Source: Micromonospora sp. CPCC 205371
Lineage (GTDB): Bacteria > Actinomycetota > Actinomycetes > Mycobacteriales > Micromonosporaceae
Assembly: GCF_026130045.1 (NCBI RefSeq)
Contig: NZ_JAIBNX010000015.1
Span: 1 to 59,834 of the forward strand
DNA: 59,834 bases
Direction: 5' to 3'
Numbering within the stretch: the first letter of the stretch is position 1; each line of letters opens with the position of its first letter. The notes under the pieces were generated by a model. That model did not search any database, was not told the origin of the DNA, and saw only the letters and a program-made list of their open reading frames with translations. The position numbers and the translations under genes are program-made. Below, piece by piece: positions 16,539-26,568 of the stretch.

Positions 16539-17027
16539 CTAGAGCTCGGTGTAAGACCAGCTCAGCGCGCGGCCCTGTGCGAAGGGCATGACCCCGTGAA
16601 ACACGCGCGGGCGCTCGGCGAACACCAGCGGCAGGAAGTGCTGGTCGCTCTCCCACATGGGTACGCGGCCGGCCAGCACGTCGTCGAGGTCACGCCACAC
16701 CAGCGTGCCCTCGTGGTTGCCCGGAAGCGGCTCACCGGTCCACTCGGGCACCCGGAAGAGAAACCCGAACCAGTGCTCGCCGTTACGCCCGAAGCCCGGC
16801 CACGAGATCGTGCCGGCGAGTTCGAGCGATTCGCACTCGATGCCGGCCTCCTCGCGGATCTCGCGGCGCATCCCGCTGACCACATCTTCGTCGGGTTCGA
16901 CCTTGCCGCCCAGCCCGTTGTGGTACCCGAAGTGCACGTCGTCGGGGCGGGCGTCCCGGCGGATCATGAGCAATCGACGCCGATCGGACGACAGTACGTA
17001 CCCCAGGGTGGCGAGAATGGCCTGCAC
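16539..17027 (-). CDS. NUDIX hydrolase
   Basis: 162 aa. The Nudix box is complete: GGKVEPDEDVVSGMRREIREEAGIE (G-x5-E-x7-REuxEExGu). The substrate, a nucleoside diphosphate linked to something, is not readable. Start GTG at 17027, chosen because TAACCT (17040-17035) ends 7 nt upstream; a longer reading adds 22 residues without support. Diverges from the GPP34 gene and converges with upp. Confidence 0.88.
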   Translation of the reverse strand: MQAILATLGYVLSSDRRRLLMIRRDARPDDVHFGYHNGLGGKVEPDEDVVSGMRREIREEAGIECESLELAGTISWPGFGRNGEHWFGFLFRVPEWTGEPLPGNHEGTLVWRDLDDVLAGRVPMWESDQHFLPLVFAERPRVFHGVMPFAQGRALSWSYTEL

Positions 17028-17034
17028 GCCGGGG

Positions 17035-17069
17035 AGGTTAATGCAGAGGAAGCGGTAAGCGATTACCGT
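17035..17069. promoter_or_regulatory. Divergent promoters of NUDIX and GPP34 genes with CGGTAA dyad
   Basis: TAACCT on the minus strand (17040-17035) serves the NUDIX gene. TACCGT on the plus strand (17064-17069) ends 8 nt before the GPP34 ATG. A perfect CGGTAA-N4-TTACCG dyad (17053-17068) overlaps the second -10 and is an operator candidate. Confidence 0.5.
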
Positions 17070-17077
17070 TCCAGGCC

Positions 17078-17758
17078 ATGACCACCGTTGCACTGCCCGA
17101 AGAGCTTCTCCTGCTCGCCTACGACGACGTGTCCGGCAAGGCGGTAGGCTCGCGCATCGGGCTTGACCTGGGCATGGCCGCCGCTGTGCTGGTGGAGCTG
17201 GCGCTCGCCGGCAAGGTGGCGTACTCGGACGGCATGATCGTGGTTACCGACGCCACGCCGACCGGCGAGCCGATCGCCGACGACGTCCTGCGGCGGATCG
17301 CCGAAGACTCGCCGCACTCGCCCGCGTCCTGGGTACAGCGGCTGCGGCACGGCCTGCGCGACCGCGTGCTCGCCGACCTGTGCTCTCGCGGCGTGATCCG
17401 AGACGTCGACGAGACCGCGCTGGGCTTCATTCACGTGCACCGATACCCGACGGTGGACGGCACCGTCGAGACCGACATCCGCGCCCGGCTCACCAAGGCG
17501 CTCGGCGGCGGTGAGCCCCCGGACGAGCGGACGGCGGCGCTGGCCACCCTGGTCGCGGCGGTGCGCATGGAGCCCAGGCTCGGCCTGACCGGCGATGAGG
17601 AGCGCGAGGCGCACAACCAGCTCGAAAGGATTGGCGGCAGCGCCGGGTTCACCGGAGACGTGAGCCTGGAGGAGTCCACGATCCGCCCGTCGGTCGCCCT
17701 GGTGATCGCGACCTTGGCCCGCGCCATCCACGCCGCCTTGGGCGCCCCCCGTCCCTGA
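17078..17758 (+). CDS. GPP34 (GOLPH3/Vps74-like) family phosphoprotein
   Basis: 226 aa, helical. The opening LPEELLLLAYDDVSGKAVGSRIGLDLGMAAAVLVELALAGKVAY is the classic GPP34 start, followed by GTVETDIRARLTKALGGGEPPDERTAALATLVAA. The eukaryotic relatives bind PI4P and Golgi glycosyltransferases; the bacterial role is unknown and actinomycetes often have several copies. No transmembrane segment. Leaderless start at the ATG. It ends 3 bp from the convergent mutase. Confidence 0.88.
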   Translation: MTTVALPEELLLLAYDDVSGKAVGSRIGLDLGMAAAVLVELALAGKVAYSDGMIVVTDATPTGEPIADDVLRRIAEDSPHSPASWVQRLRHGLRDRVLADLCSRGVIRDVDETALGFIHVHRYPTVDGTVETDIRARLTKALGGGEPPDERTAALATLVAAVRMEPRLGLTGDEEREAHNQLERIGGSAGFTGDVSLEESTIRPSVALVIATLARAIHAALGAPRP

Positions 17759-17761
17759 CCG

Positions 17762-19378
17762 CTACCAGATGCCCAGGGCGGCGGCGGTCTCGGTGCGGAG
17801 GGCGCGGACGGAAGCCGCCGCGCGCTCGCGAGCCGCGGGGATGTCGTCCTCCGCGACGGGCTCCACGACCTCCAGGTACGCCTTGAGCTTCGGCTCGGTG
17901 CCCGATGGCCGCACCACGACGCGAGCCGTGTCGGTTCGCAGGATCACCACGTCGGCGTCGGGCAGCAGATCATCGACCGAGGTGACCGGCTCGTCCAGGA
18001 GCGCGTCGGGTGTCTTGGCGCGCAGGTGGGCCATGATGTCCTGGATCTCGTGGGGCGCGTCGACCCGCACCGAGAGCTGGTCGGTGGCGTACACGCCGAA
18101 CTCGGCCGCGATCTCGTCGAGCCGGTCGGTGAGGGTGCGCAGCTCTGCCTTCAGCCCGGCGGCGAGCTCGGCCACCAGCAGCGCGGCTGTGATGCCGTCC
18201 TTGTCGCGCACGTGCTGCGGCGCCACGCAGTAGCCGAGGGCCTCCTCGTATCCGTAGACGAGGTCGTCGCCGGCCCGCACGATCCACTTGAACCCGGTCA
18301 GCGTCTCGCCATAGGGCACGCCCCGGGCCGCGCACACCGCCTTGAGCAGCGACGACGACACGATCGTGGTGGCGTACCGCCCGTGGACGCCCCGGCGCAT
18401 GAGGTGGTCGGCGATCAGCACGCCGACCTCGTCGCCGCGTAGCATCCGCCACCCGCGCACGGGGTCGGGTACCGCCACGGCGCACCGGTCGGCATCGGGA
18501 TCGTTGGCGATCGCGATGTCGGCGCCGTTGGCGGTGGCGAGCGCGATCAGCCGGTCGACGGCGCCCGGCTCCTCGGGGTTGGGGAACGCCACGGTCGGGA
18601 AGTCGGGGTCGGGTTCGGCCTGCTCCGCCACGACCGCGGGCTCGGCGAACCCGGCGCGCGCGAACGCCGCCGCGAACACCGGCGCGCCGACCCCGTGCAG
18701 CGGCGTGTACGCCACGGCAAGCTCCCGGGGCCCGTCGGGCTCGACGACGGCCACCGCCCCGTCCACATAGGAGGTGATGAGCTCTTCGCCTAGGATCTCG
18801 CCCGGCTCGCCGAGCGGTACCTGCGCCAGCGGGCCGACCGCCTGGATGGCGGCTTCGATCTCGCGGTCGGCGGGAGGCACGATCTGGGCGCCATCGTTCA
18901 GGTAGACCTTGTAACCGTTGTCCTGGGGCGGGTTGTGGCTCGCGGTCACCATGACGCCGGCGGCGGCGCCCAGGGTGCGGATCGCGTACGCGAGCACTGG
19001 GGTGGGCAGTGGCCGGGGCAGCACCAGCGCGGGCCGTCCCGCCCCGGTGGCCACCCGTGCGGTCTGCTCGGCGAACGCCTTCGAGCCGCGCCTGGCGTCG
19101 TACCCGATGACGAGCGGGCCGGGCGTGCCGCGGGCCTTGAGCCACGTGACCAGGCCGGCCGCCGCCTGCGTGACGACGGCGAGGTTCATGCCGTTGGGGC
19201 CTGCGCGCAGCGGGCCCCGCAGCCCTGCGGTGCCGAACGCCAGCCGCCCGGCGAAGCGGTCGGCAAGGTCGGCGGCGGTCTCCGGGAGCCGATCGATCAC
19301 GCCGCGCAGTTCCTCGCGGGTCACCGGGTCGGGGTCGTCGTGGAGCCATGCCTCCGCGCGTTCGCGAAGTTCATCCAT
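17762..19378 (-). CDS. Alpha-D-phosphohexomutase family enzyme (phosphopentomutase/phosphoglucomutase type)
   Basis: 538 aa, four-domain family. Active-site phosphoserine loop GVMVTASHNPPQDNGYKVY, metal loop ANDPDADRCAV, sugar-binding loop GYEEALGYCV and phosphate-binding RPSGTEPKLKAY. The long PGM2-like form interconverts sugar-1- and sugar-6 (or 5)-phosphates. With deoC and upp nearby, ribose- or deoxyribose-1-phosphate from nucleoside phosphorolysis is a reasonable substrate (inference). Start ATG at 19378. Confidence 0.9.
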   Translation of the reverse strand: MDELRERAEAWLHDDPDPVTREELRGVIDRLPETAADLADRFAGRLAFGTAGLRGPLRAGPNGMNLAVVTQAAAGLVTWLKARGTPGPLVIGYDARRGSKAFAEQTARVATGAGRPALVLPRPLPTPVLAYAIRTLGAAAGVMVTASHNPPQDNGYKVYLNDGAQIVPPADREIEAAIQAVGPLAQVPLGEPGEILGEELITSYVDGAVAVVEPDGPRELAVAYTPLHGVGAPVFAAAFARAGFAEPAVVAEQAEPDPDFPTVAFPNPEEPGAVDRLIALATANGADIAIANDPDADRCAVAVPDPVRGWRMLRGDEVGVLIADHLMRRGVHGRYATTIVSSSLLKAVCAARGVPYGETLTGFKWIVRAGDDLVYGYEEALGYCVAPQHVRDKDGITAALLVAELAAGLKAELRTLTDRLDEIAAEFGVYATDQLSVRVDAPHEIQDIMAHLRAKTPDALLDEPVTSVDDLLPDADVVILRTDTARVVVRPSGTEPKLKAYLEVVEPVAEDDIPAARERAAASVRALRTETAAALGIW

Positions 19379-19444
19379 GTCAGCTTTGATAGCACGTGTC
19401 CGTTGCGGTTCGGCGACTGAGGGCTAAAACAGACCGAGGGCAAA

Positions 19445-21322
19445 TCAGCTAGCTGTCACCTGGAACGTCCGGACCATCTCGTCAAAGATGACCTTGCTCT
19501 CGTCGAACCTGCTCTCGGTCGCCGTCAGATAGAACGAGTACGCCTTGCCGTTCTGGACGATCGCCCGCCACACGCCGTGCCGCATGGTGTCGCCCGAGCC
19601 GCAGGTGTATTCGAGCTCGCCTGCCGGCTTGCCGCCGACCTCGACCTCGGTCAGCCCCACCTGCTTGTACGGGCGCACGCACGACTTGGTGTTCTTCTTC
19701 AGGCCGTTTTCGGCGATCTCCATGAAGCGGGTGGGCGTCGGGTTGGAGTTGGCCGGTTCGATCAGGATGCGCACCCGGCGGCCGCTGTCGTTCGGGTCCG
19801 TGTAGTCGATGTACAGGGTGGCGCTGCTCTTCTTCCAGCCGTCTGGCACGTTGACGGTGACGCCCCGCTCGGAGTGGGTCTGGGTCGGGAAGCTCGGCGC
19901 CGCCTGCTCGGTGGAGCCGACCTGGGCCGGGGTGTTCTCCACGTCGTCGCCACCGCTGGCGAGCATGATGACGCCGAGCAGCACGACGGCGGCGAGCCCG
20001 GCCGCCGCGCCGATCTGCACCTTGCGCGGCCAGCCCTGGACGGTCGTCATCAGGTCGGCGCCGATGCGCTTGGCGGTGTCGAGGGCGGCGGGTTTGGACG
20101 CCCGCTGCGGCTGGGGCTGTGCCCACTGCGGCGCCGGCTGGGCACCGGTGGGCGCGTCATGGATGGCCGGGGCGGCGTGAATAGGCACGGTACGGTCGGC
20201 CGGGGCGGGATACGCCCCCGTCGGGGGCATCTCGACCGGTGCGGGCTTGGGCTTCTTGCCCAGTTCCTTGAGCCGGTCGGTGAGGGACTCGCCCGGTTGG
20301 AGCATCGCCCGGCCGCCGATCTGCCCGCTGGGCGGCGGCGTGGGGGCCGGTGCCGGCACCGGCGGCTGGCAGGTGGGGGGCTGTGCGGGCACGACCGCGT
20401 ACGGGTCGGTCATCATGTGCCCCGTCGCCTTGCTGGCGAGCGGGCCGGCGAGCAGCTCGCGGAGCATCGTGCGAGCCATCGTGACGTCGTACCGGCGGGC
20501 CGGGTCCTTCTCCAGCAGGCCCATCAGCACCTGGGTGAGCGCACCGGCCCGGGTCGGCGGTGCCGGCGGGTCTTCGACCACGGCGTGCATGGTCTCGATG
20601 GGGTCGCCCTTGTCGAACGGCGGCCGCCCCTCCACAGCGGTGTATAGCGTCACGCCGAGCGAGAACAGGTCACTGGGCGGGCCGAAGTCCTGCCCCATGG
20701 CCCGCTCGGGGGAGATGAAGTGGGGCGAGCCGAGCACCATGCCGGGCGTCGTGAGCTGCACCTCGGTCTGCATCCGGGCCACGCCGAAGTCGGTGAGCAC
20801 GCAGCGGCCGTCGGAGCAGATCAGCACGTTGGCGGGCTTGACGTCGCGGTGCAACACCCCGATCGCGTGTGCCACCTCCAGCGCGCCGAGCAGGGCGATG
20901 CCGATCTTCGCGACGGCGCGCAGCGGTACCGGACCGTCCTCAATGATCATGTCGGCGAGGCTGCGGGCGTCGAGCAGCTCCATCACGATCCAGGGGCGGC
21001 CGCCCTCGTGGACCACGTCGTAGACCTGCACGACCGCCGGGTGCTGCAGGGCGGCCGCGGCGCGGGCCTCGCGGAGGGTGCGCTCGTACATCGCGTCCCG
21101 ATCGCTCGGCGCCAGGCCGGGCGGCAGGACGACCTCCTTGACGGCGACGTCGCGGCGGAGCAGCGTGTCAGCGGCTCGCCAGACCGTGCCCATGCCGCCA
21201 TGTCCCACGGCCGCACGCAATGTGTACCGTCCGCCGATGGTGGTGCCTGGTGCCGCGCGTCCGTTGGTGGGGCTGACTTGTCCGCCACTCCACGTCGGAA
21301 TCTGAGTCACTGGTAATGCCAC
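19445..21322 (-). CDS. Receptor-type Ser/Thr protein kinase (PknB-like), no PASTA repeats
   Basis: About 625 aa. Kinase domain at residues ~33-290: Gly loop VGHGGMGTVWRA, Lys62 in VAVKEV, HRDVKPANVL (Asp160), DFGVA (Asp178) and SPERA; the HRD Arg marks it as RD type. A Pro-rich juxtamembrane linker (~310-420) leads to one membrane helix (VQIGAAAGLAAVVLLGVIMLA). The ~160-residue outside part begins with SERGVTVNVPDGWKKSSATLYIDY and resembles the outside part of the kinase at 50767. The start is a GTG at 21322 with no clear ribosome binding site; GTG five codons later is an alternative. Confidence 0.9.
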   Translation of the reverse strand: MALPVTQIPTWSGGQVSPTNGRAAPGTTIGGRYTLRAAVGHGGMGTVWRAADTLLRRDVAVKEVVLPPGLAPSDRDAMYERTLREARAAAALQHPAVVQVYDVVHEGGRPWIVMELLDARSLADMIIEDGPVPLRAVAKIGIALLGALEVAHAIGVLHRDVKPANVLICSDGRCVLTDFGVARMQTEVQLTTPGMVLGSPHFISPERAMGQDFGPPSDLFSLGVTLYTAVEGRPPFDKGDPIETMHAVVEDPPAPPTRAGALTQVLMGLLEKDPARRYDVTMARTMLRELLAGPLASKATGHMMTDPYAVVPAQPPTCQPPVPAPAPTPPPSGQIGGRAMLQPGESLTDRLKELGKKPKPAPVEMPPTGAYPAPADRTVPIHAAPAIHDAPTGAQPAPQWAQPQPQRASKPAALDTAKRIGADLMTTVQGWPRKVQIGAAAGLAAVVLLGVIMLASGGDDVENTPAQVGSTEQAAPSFPTQTHSERGVTVNVPDGWKKSSATLYIDYTDPNDSGRRVRILIEPANSNPTPTRFMEIAENGLKKNTKSCVRPYKQVGLTEVEVGGKPAGELEYTCGSGDTMRHGVWRAIVQNGKAYSFYLTATESRFDESKVIFDEMVRTFQVTAS

Positions 21323-21484
21323 CGAGGGGGGATCGAGGGGCCGAAGAAACCAACCCCCCTATCTTGCGGGGTGCTCGCCTCAGAGGAAAGCCAGACGCAA
21401 GAACATGACCCCTCGTGCTTGGGTATGCGCACTGCGTGCGGGAATTGTGTGGTATCCCTCACCCTGCACCGCCCTTCGTAGCCA

Positions 21485-21490
21485 TACGAT
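21485..21490 (+). promoter_or_regulatory. -10 element of the mutase gene, leaderless
   Basis: TACGAT ends 6 nt before the ATG at 21497. No convincing -35 is visible. Confidence 0.45.
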
Positions 21491-21496
21491 CCCGCT

Positions 21497-23080
<1,584 letters not shown>

Positions 23081-23104
23081 AGGGCGTAACGGGGTATTGG
23101 GTTA

Positions 23105-23250
23105 AACGGACGGAGTGTCCGGCGCCGCGATCACCAGCGTGCCAGGCTGGAAGATCAGGCCGCCGGGACCTACCCGAGGGCAATTTGTCGGGTTTCACGT
23201 GTCGCTCGTGACCGACGTGACCGTTACTCGTTGTAGGAGGTGTGGGACAC
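23105..23250 (+). promoter_or_regulatory. Structured 5' leader of the M20 gene, possible cis-regulatory RNA
   Basis: Two hairpins precede a strong AGGAGG (23235-23240) and the ATG at 23251. The first combines GATC/GATC with CCAGC/GCTGG around GTGCCAG (23128-23158). The second is ACCCGA-N10-TCGGGT (23172-23193). I cannot match it to a riboswitch class I know. With the following low-GC3 codons it makes up the otherwise gene-free stretch after the mutase stop. Confidence 0.35.
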
Positions 23251-24690
23251 ATGTCAGCGTTCGATAACGACGCTAACAGTGTTCCCAGGCTTGCAGAGCG
23301 CTCCTACCAGGGGATTCGTGACGCAGCGCGCTCAGACCACTACCAGAACGATGTTGCGCAGCGTCACCGTTTTCGGTCTAGGCTGTCCAAGTCCTATCCC
23401 ATTCACAGTGATCGAGAATCAGACGTGACGACTGCGTTGACGCTGCCCGAGAGCGGCAGCCCACTGGCATCGTCCTGGCCCGAGACACCACCCGGGGCAG
23501 ACCCTTTGCCAGGTCAGCTGGACCGTTGGCTCGCCTCCCGAGGTGCCGAGCTGGTAGCTGTACGCCGTCACATTCACGCCCATCCGGAGCTTTCGGGCCA
23601 AGAGTTCGAGACCGCCGCTCTGGTCGCCCGCGAGCTAGCGGTTGCCGGCCTTAACCCCCGTTTCCTGCCCAAGGGAAACGGAGTGATCTGTGATATTGGC
23701 CACGGCGACCGGGTGATCGCCCTCCGGGCGGACCTCGACGCGCTCCCGTTGCCGGATGGCAAGGACGTCCCGTACCGATCCACTGTCGACGGCGTTGCGC
23801 ACGCCTGCGGGCACGACGTGCACACGACCATCCTGCTCGGCGTCGGCCTCGCGCTGGCGCAGCTCGCGGAGCGCGACGAACTGCCCGGAAGAGTCCGGCT
23901 GATCTTCCAGCCGGCTGAGGAGTGCATCCCGTCCGGCGCCCCCGACGTGATCGACGCGGGCGGCCTGAAGGACGTCGCCGGCATCTACGCCCTGCACTGC
24001 GCACCGCAGCTGCCCGTCGGCCTGGTCGGCGTGCGTTCCGGGCCGTTCACCGCCGCGGCCGACACCGTCGAGGTGAAGCTGGCCGGCCCTGGCGGGCACA
24101 CCGCCCGCCCGCACCTGACCGCAGACCTGATCCACGCGCTCGGCCGGGTGATCGTCGACGTGCCATCGCTCCTCGACCGGCGGGTCGACCCGCGGGCCGG
24201 CGTGTCGATGGTCTGGGGCCGGGTGCACGCGGGTGAGGCGTACAACGCGATCCCGGGCGAGGGCAGCATCAAGGGCACCGTGCGGGTGCTGAACCGCGAC
24301 GCATGGCGCGAGGCGCCCGAGTTGATCACCAAGCTCGTCCAGGATGTGGTGGCGGGCACCGGCGCCAGCGCCGAGGTGATCTACACCCGCGGCGTGCCGC
24401 CGGTGATCAACGACCGGATGGCCTCGGCGATCATCGCGGGTGCGGCCGGAGCCGCGCTCGGCCCCGACCGGGTGGTCGAGGCCGAGATCAGCATGGGTGG
24501 CGAAGACTTCGCGTTCTATCTGGAGCAGGTGCCGGGTGCGATGATCCGGCTGGGCACGAGCACGCCCGGTTCGGGCGTCAAGCTCGACATCCACCAGTCC
24601 GGCTTCGACGTGGACGAGCGGGCCATCGGGTACGGCGTCCGGGTGATGGTCCACACCGCGCTGGCCGCCCTGTCCACGCCTTCGCTGTAG
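23251..24690 (+). CDS. M20 family amidohydrolase (M20D, aminoacylase-like)
   Basis: About 479 aa from the ATG at 23251, or 421 aa from a GTG at 23425. The core is unmistakable: RRHIHAHPELSGQEFETAA, metal-site HACGHDVHTTILLG, IFQPAEE, the dimerisation-domain GPGGHTARPH, and GGEDFAFYLEQVPGAMIRLG. It hydrolyses N-acyl amino acids or similar amides; the substrate is unknown. The first ~58 codons are unusual: strong Shine-Dalgarno before them but much lower GC at third positions than the rest, so they may be leader rather than protein. Ends 7 bp from the convergent lipoprotein gene. Confidence 0.85.
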   Translation: MSAFDNDANSVPRLAERSYQGIRDAARSDHYQNDVAQRHRFRSRLSKSYPIHSDRESDVTTALTLPESGSPLASSWPETPPGADPLPGQLDRWLASRGAELVAVRRHIHAHPELSGQEFETAALVARELAVAGLNPRFLPKGNGVICDIGHGDRVIALRADLDALPLPDGKDVPYRSTVDGVAHACGHDVHTTILLGVGLALAQLAERDELPGRVRLIFQPAEECIPSGAPDVIDAGGLKDVAGIYALHCAPQLPVGLVGVRSGPFTAAADTVEVKLAGPGGHTARPHLTADLIHALGRVIVDVPSLLDRRVDPRAGVSMVWGRVHAGEAYNAIPGEGSIKGTVRVLNRDAWREAPELITKLVQDVVAGTGASAEVIYTRGVPPVINDRMASAIIAGAAGAALGPDRVVEAEISMGGEDFAFYLEQVPGAMIRLGTSTPGSGVKLDIHQSGFDVDERAIGYGVRVMVHTALAALSTPSL

Positions 24691-24697
24691 CTCACGA

Positions 24698-25603
24698 TCA
24701 CGTAGAGGGCCGGGGGCGGCGGAGTCGGCGATACAGCCACACGCCGCCCAGGGCCGGGATGCCCAGTGCGACCAGCCACGGAAGCAGAGCGCCCAGCACC
24801 GTCACCAACAGCACAAACGTCGCGGTGAGCGCCTTCCAGCCGCCCTTGAGGCCGGCCAGGAAGCCGGTCGCGTCATCGTCGTCCTCAGGCACCGTCGCGC
24901 CGGGCCCGAGCAGCTCCACCGTGATCGTCGAGAGCGCGGTGAGGTCGTCGAGGCGGCGCTTCTTGGCCTCCAGCGACGCCAGGTCGGCCTCGCGCTTGGC
25001 CAGCTCGCTCTCCAGCATCACCAGGTCGCTCAGCGTCTTGGCCTGGGCGAGCAGCCGCCGGCCGCTGTCGACCCTGGCCCGCTGGGTGGCGAGCCGGGCG
25101 TCGAGGTCGAGCGCCTCCTCGGTGACGTCTTCGGTGTTGATGTCGCGCCGCTCCTGCTTGCCGAGCCCGGCGAGCTCGTCGACCACGCCGGCGAACTTGC
25201 CGGCCGGTATCCGGAGGGTGAGCGTGGCCTGCGTGTACGAGTCGTCGCTGCTGCGCTTGTCGCCGCCGACGAAACCGCCGGCTCCGGTGGCGATCGACGT
25301 GGCCCGGGTCGCGGCCCGCTCCACGTCGTCGACGCGTACCGCGATCGAGCCCGTGTAGATGATCGCCCGGTCGTCCTTCCGGAACTCCACGGGCGCGCCG
25401 GCCTGACCGCCTTCGGCCTTGTTCGCATTTGGTGCGGCACCCTGCGGCGCCACAGCGGCCTGTTCGTCTGCGGCGCTCCCCGCGCCGCTGTCCGTAGCGC
25501 TTCCCGCGTCGTCGCCGCTGCCGCAACCGGTCAGCGCTAGCGCCACCGCGACACTCGCCGCACCCATCCACATCCTGATTCGCATCCACCACCTGATTCG
25601 CAT
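24698..25603 (-). CDS. DUF4349 lipoprotein with coiled coil and C-terminal membrane helix
   Basis: 301 aa. Basic N-terminus, hydrophobic stretch and lipobox ALTG-C27 followed by GSGDD. The DUF4349 part is DRAIIYTGSIAVRVDDVERAATRATSIATGAGGFV, then a coiled coil at ~150-225 (SELAKREADLASLEAKKRRLDDLTALSTITVEL). A C-terminal helix (ALTATFVLLVTVLGALLPWLVAL) and basic tail end it, so it should be anchored at both ends. Start ATG with GGAGG 4 nt upstream. Function unknown. Confidence 0.85.
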   Translation of the reverse strand: MRIRWWMRIRMWMGAASVAVALALTGCGSGDDAGSATDSGAGSAADEQAAVAPQGAAPNANKAEGGQAGAPVEFRKDDRAIIYTGSIAVRVDDVERAATRATSIATGAGGFVGGDKRSSDDSYTQATLTLRIPAGKFAGVVDELAGLGKQERRDINTEDVTEEALDLDARLATQRARVDSGRRLLAQAKTLSDLVMLESELAKREADLASLEAKKRRLDDLTALSTITVELLGPGATVPEDDDDATGFLAGLKGGWKALTATFVLLVTVLGALLPWLVALGIPALGGVWLYRRLRRPRPST

Positions 25604-25686
25604 GGTTCCTCCGACGGGCCCGCCCAGTTACCGGTTCCGGAAGGCTGGCCCCGGTAGCGTCACGGTTCGGGGACGAGGAGGTCACG

Positions 25687-26568
25687 ATGCAGCAGGACGT
25701 CGCGACCCGGCTGTACACGGAACCGCCGGAACGCTTCGTCGCGGCCCGCGACGAGGCGGTCGCCGAGGCGCGCGCCACCGGCGACCTGGACGCCGCCCGG
25801 CAGATCGCCAAGCTGCGCAAGCCCACCGTGGCGGCATGGTTGGTCAACCTGCTCGCGCACCGGCGCCCCGACCTGGTCGACGAGCTCGCCGACCTGTCGG
25901 CTGCGCTGCGCGCGGCCCAGCGCAACCTGCGGGGCGCCGAGCTGCGCGACCTCTCCAAGCAGCGGCGGCAGGCGGTCGCGGCGCTGGTCGCGGCGGCGAG
26001 GGCCCTCGCGGTGGCCGAAGACCCACAGCTCGCCCGTGCCAAGCTGCCGCTCGCCGATGTGGAGAACACGCTGAACGCGGCGATGTCCGACGAGGACATA
26101 GCCGCCCAGGTGCGCTCCGGTCGGCTGGTGCGCGCCGCCGTCTACGCGGGGTTCGGCGAGGTGCCGAGGCCGCGGCTGCGGCTGGTCAGCGAGTGCGCGC
26201 CGCCACCCGAGAAGCGGGCACCCGAACAGGTCGATGAGGACCGCCGGGGCGCACTCGCGAAGGAGCTGGCGGTAGCGCGTACCGAAGCGAAGCGGGCGGA
26301 GAAAGACCTGGCCCGCGCGGTCGACGACGAGCGGCGCGGCGCCGAGGCCCTGGCCGAGATCGAGGAAGCGCTCGCCGACCTGGAACGGCGCCGGGCGGCG
26401 GCCGAGCAGGAGGTCAGCCAGCGCAAGCTGGCGCGGAAGTCCGCCGAAAGGGCCGTCGCGGCGGCCCGGCGGCGCACGGGTGAGGTGGAAGGCGCGCTGG
26501 AAGCGCTCGACCGGCAACCCGCACGACTCGACCGGAAGGGCGTGGGAAGGGCACAATCTGGCGCGTGA
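25687..26568 (+). CDS. Conserved actinobacterial coiled-coil protein, function unknown
   Basis: 293 aa. Residues 1-150 are a compact helical domain (EPPERFVAARDEAVAEARATGDLDAARQIAKLRKPTVAAWLVNLLA). Residues ~185-280 are a continuous Ala/Glu/Arg coiled coil. No signal peptide or membrane segment. GAGGAGGTCACG precedes the ATG. The stop overlaps the next gene's GTG (GTGA), so the two are translationally coupled. I do not recognise a function. Confidence 0.75.
   Translation: MQQDVATRLYTEPPERFVAARDEAVAEARATGDLDAARQIAKLRKPTVAAWLVNLLAHRRPDLVDELADLSAALRAAQRNLRGAELRDLSKQRRQAVAALVAAARALAVAEDPQLARAKLPLADVENTLNAAMSDEDIAAQVRSGRLVRAAVYAGFGEVPRPRLRLVSECAPPPEKRAPEQVDEDRRGALAKELAVARTEAKRAEKDLARAVDDERRGAEALAEIEEALADLERRRAAAEQEVSQRKLARKSAERAVAAARRRTGEVEGALEALDRQPARLDRKGVGRAQSGA

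Noticed and set aside
23081-23250. Cobalamin or c-di-AMP riboswitch before the M20 gene
   Set aside because: None of the conserved boxes of those classes could be found; only generic hairpins are visible.
25419-26237. Plus-strand frame overlapping the lipoprotein and coiled-coil genes
   Set aside because: Arg/Gly/Ala shadow without start signals; the gene at 25687 has a strong ribosome binding site and coherent composition.
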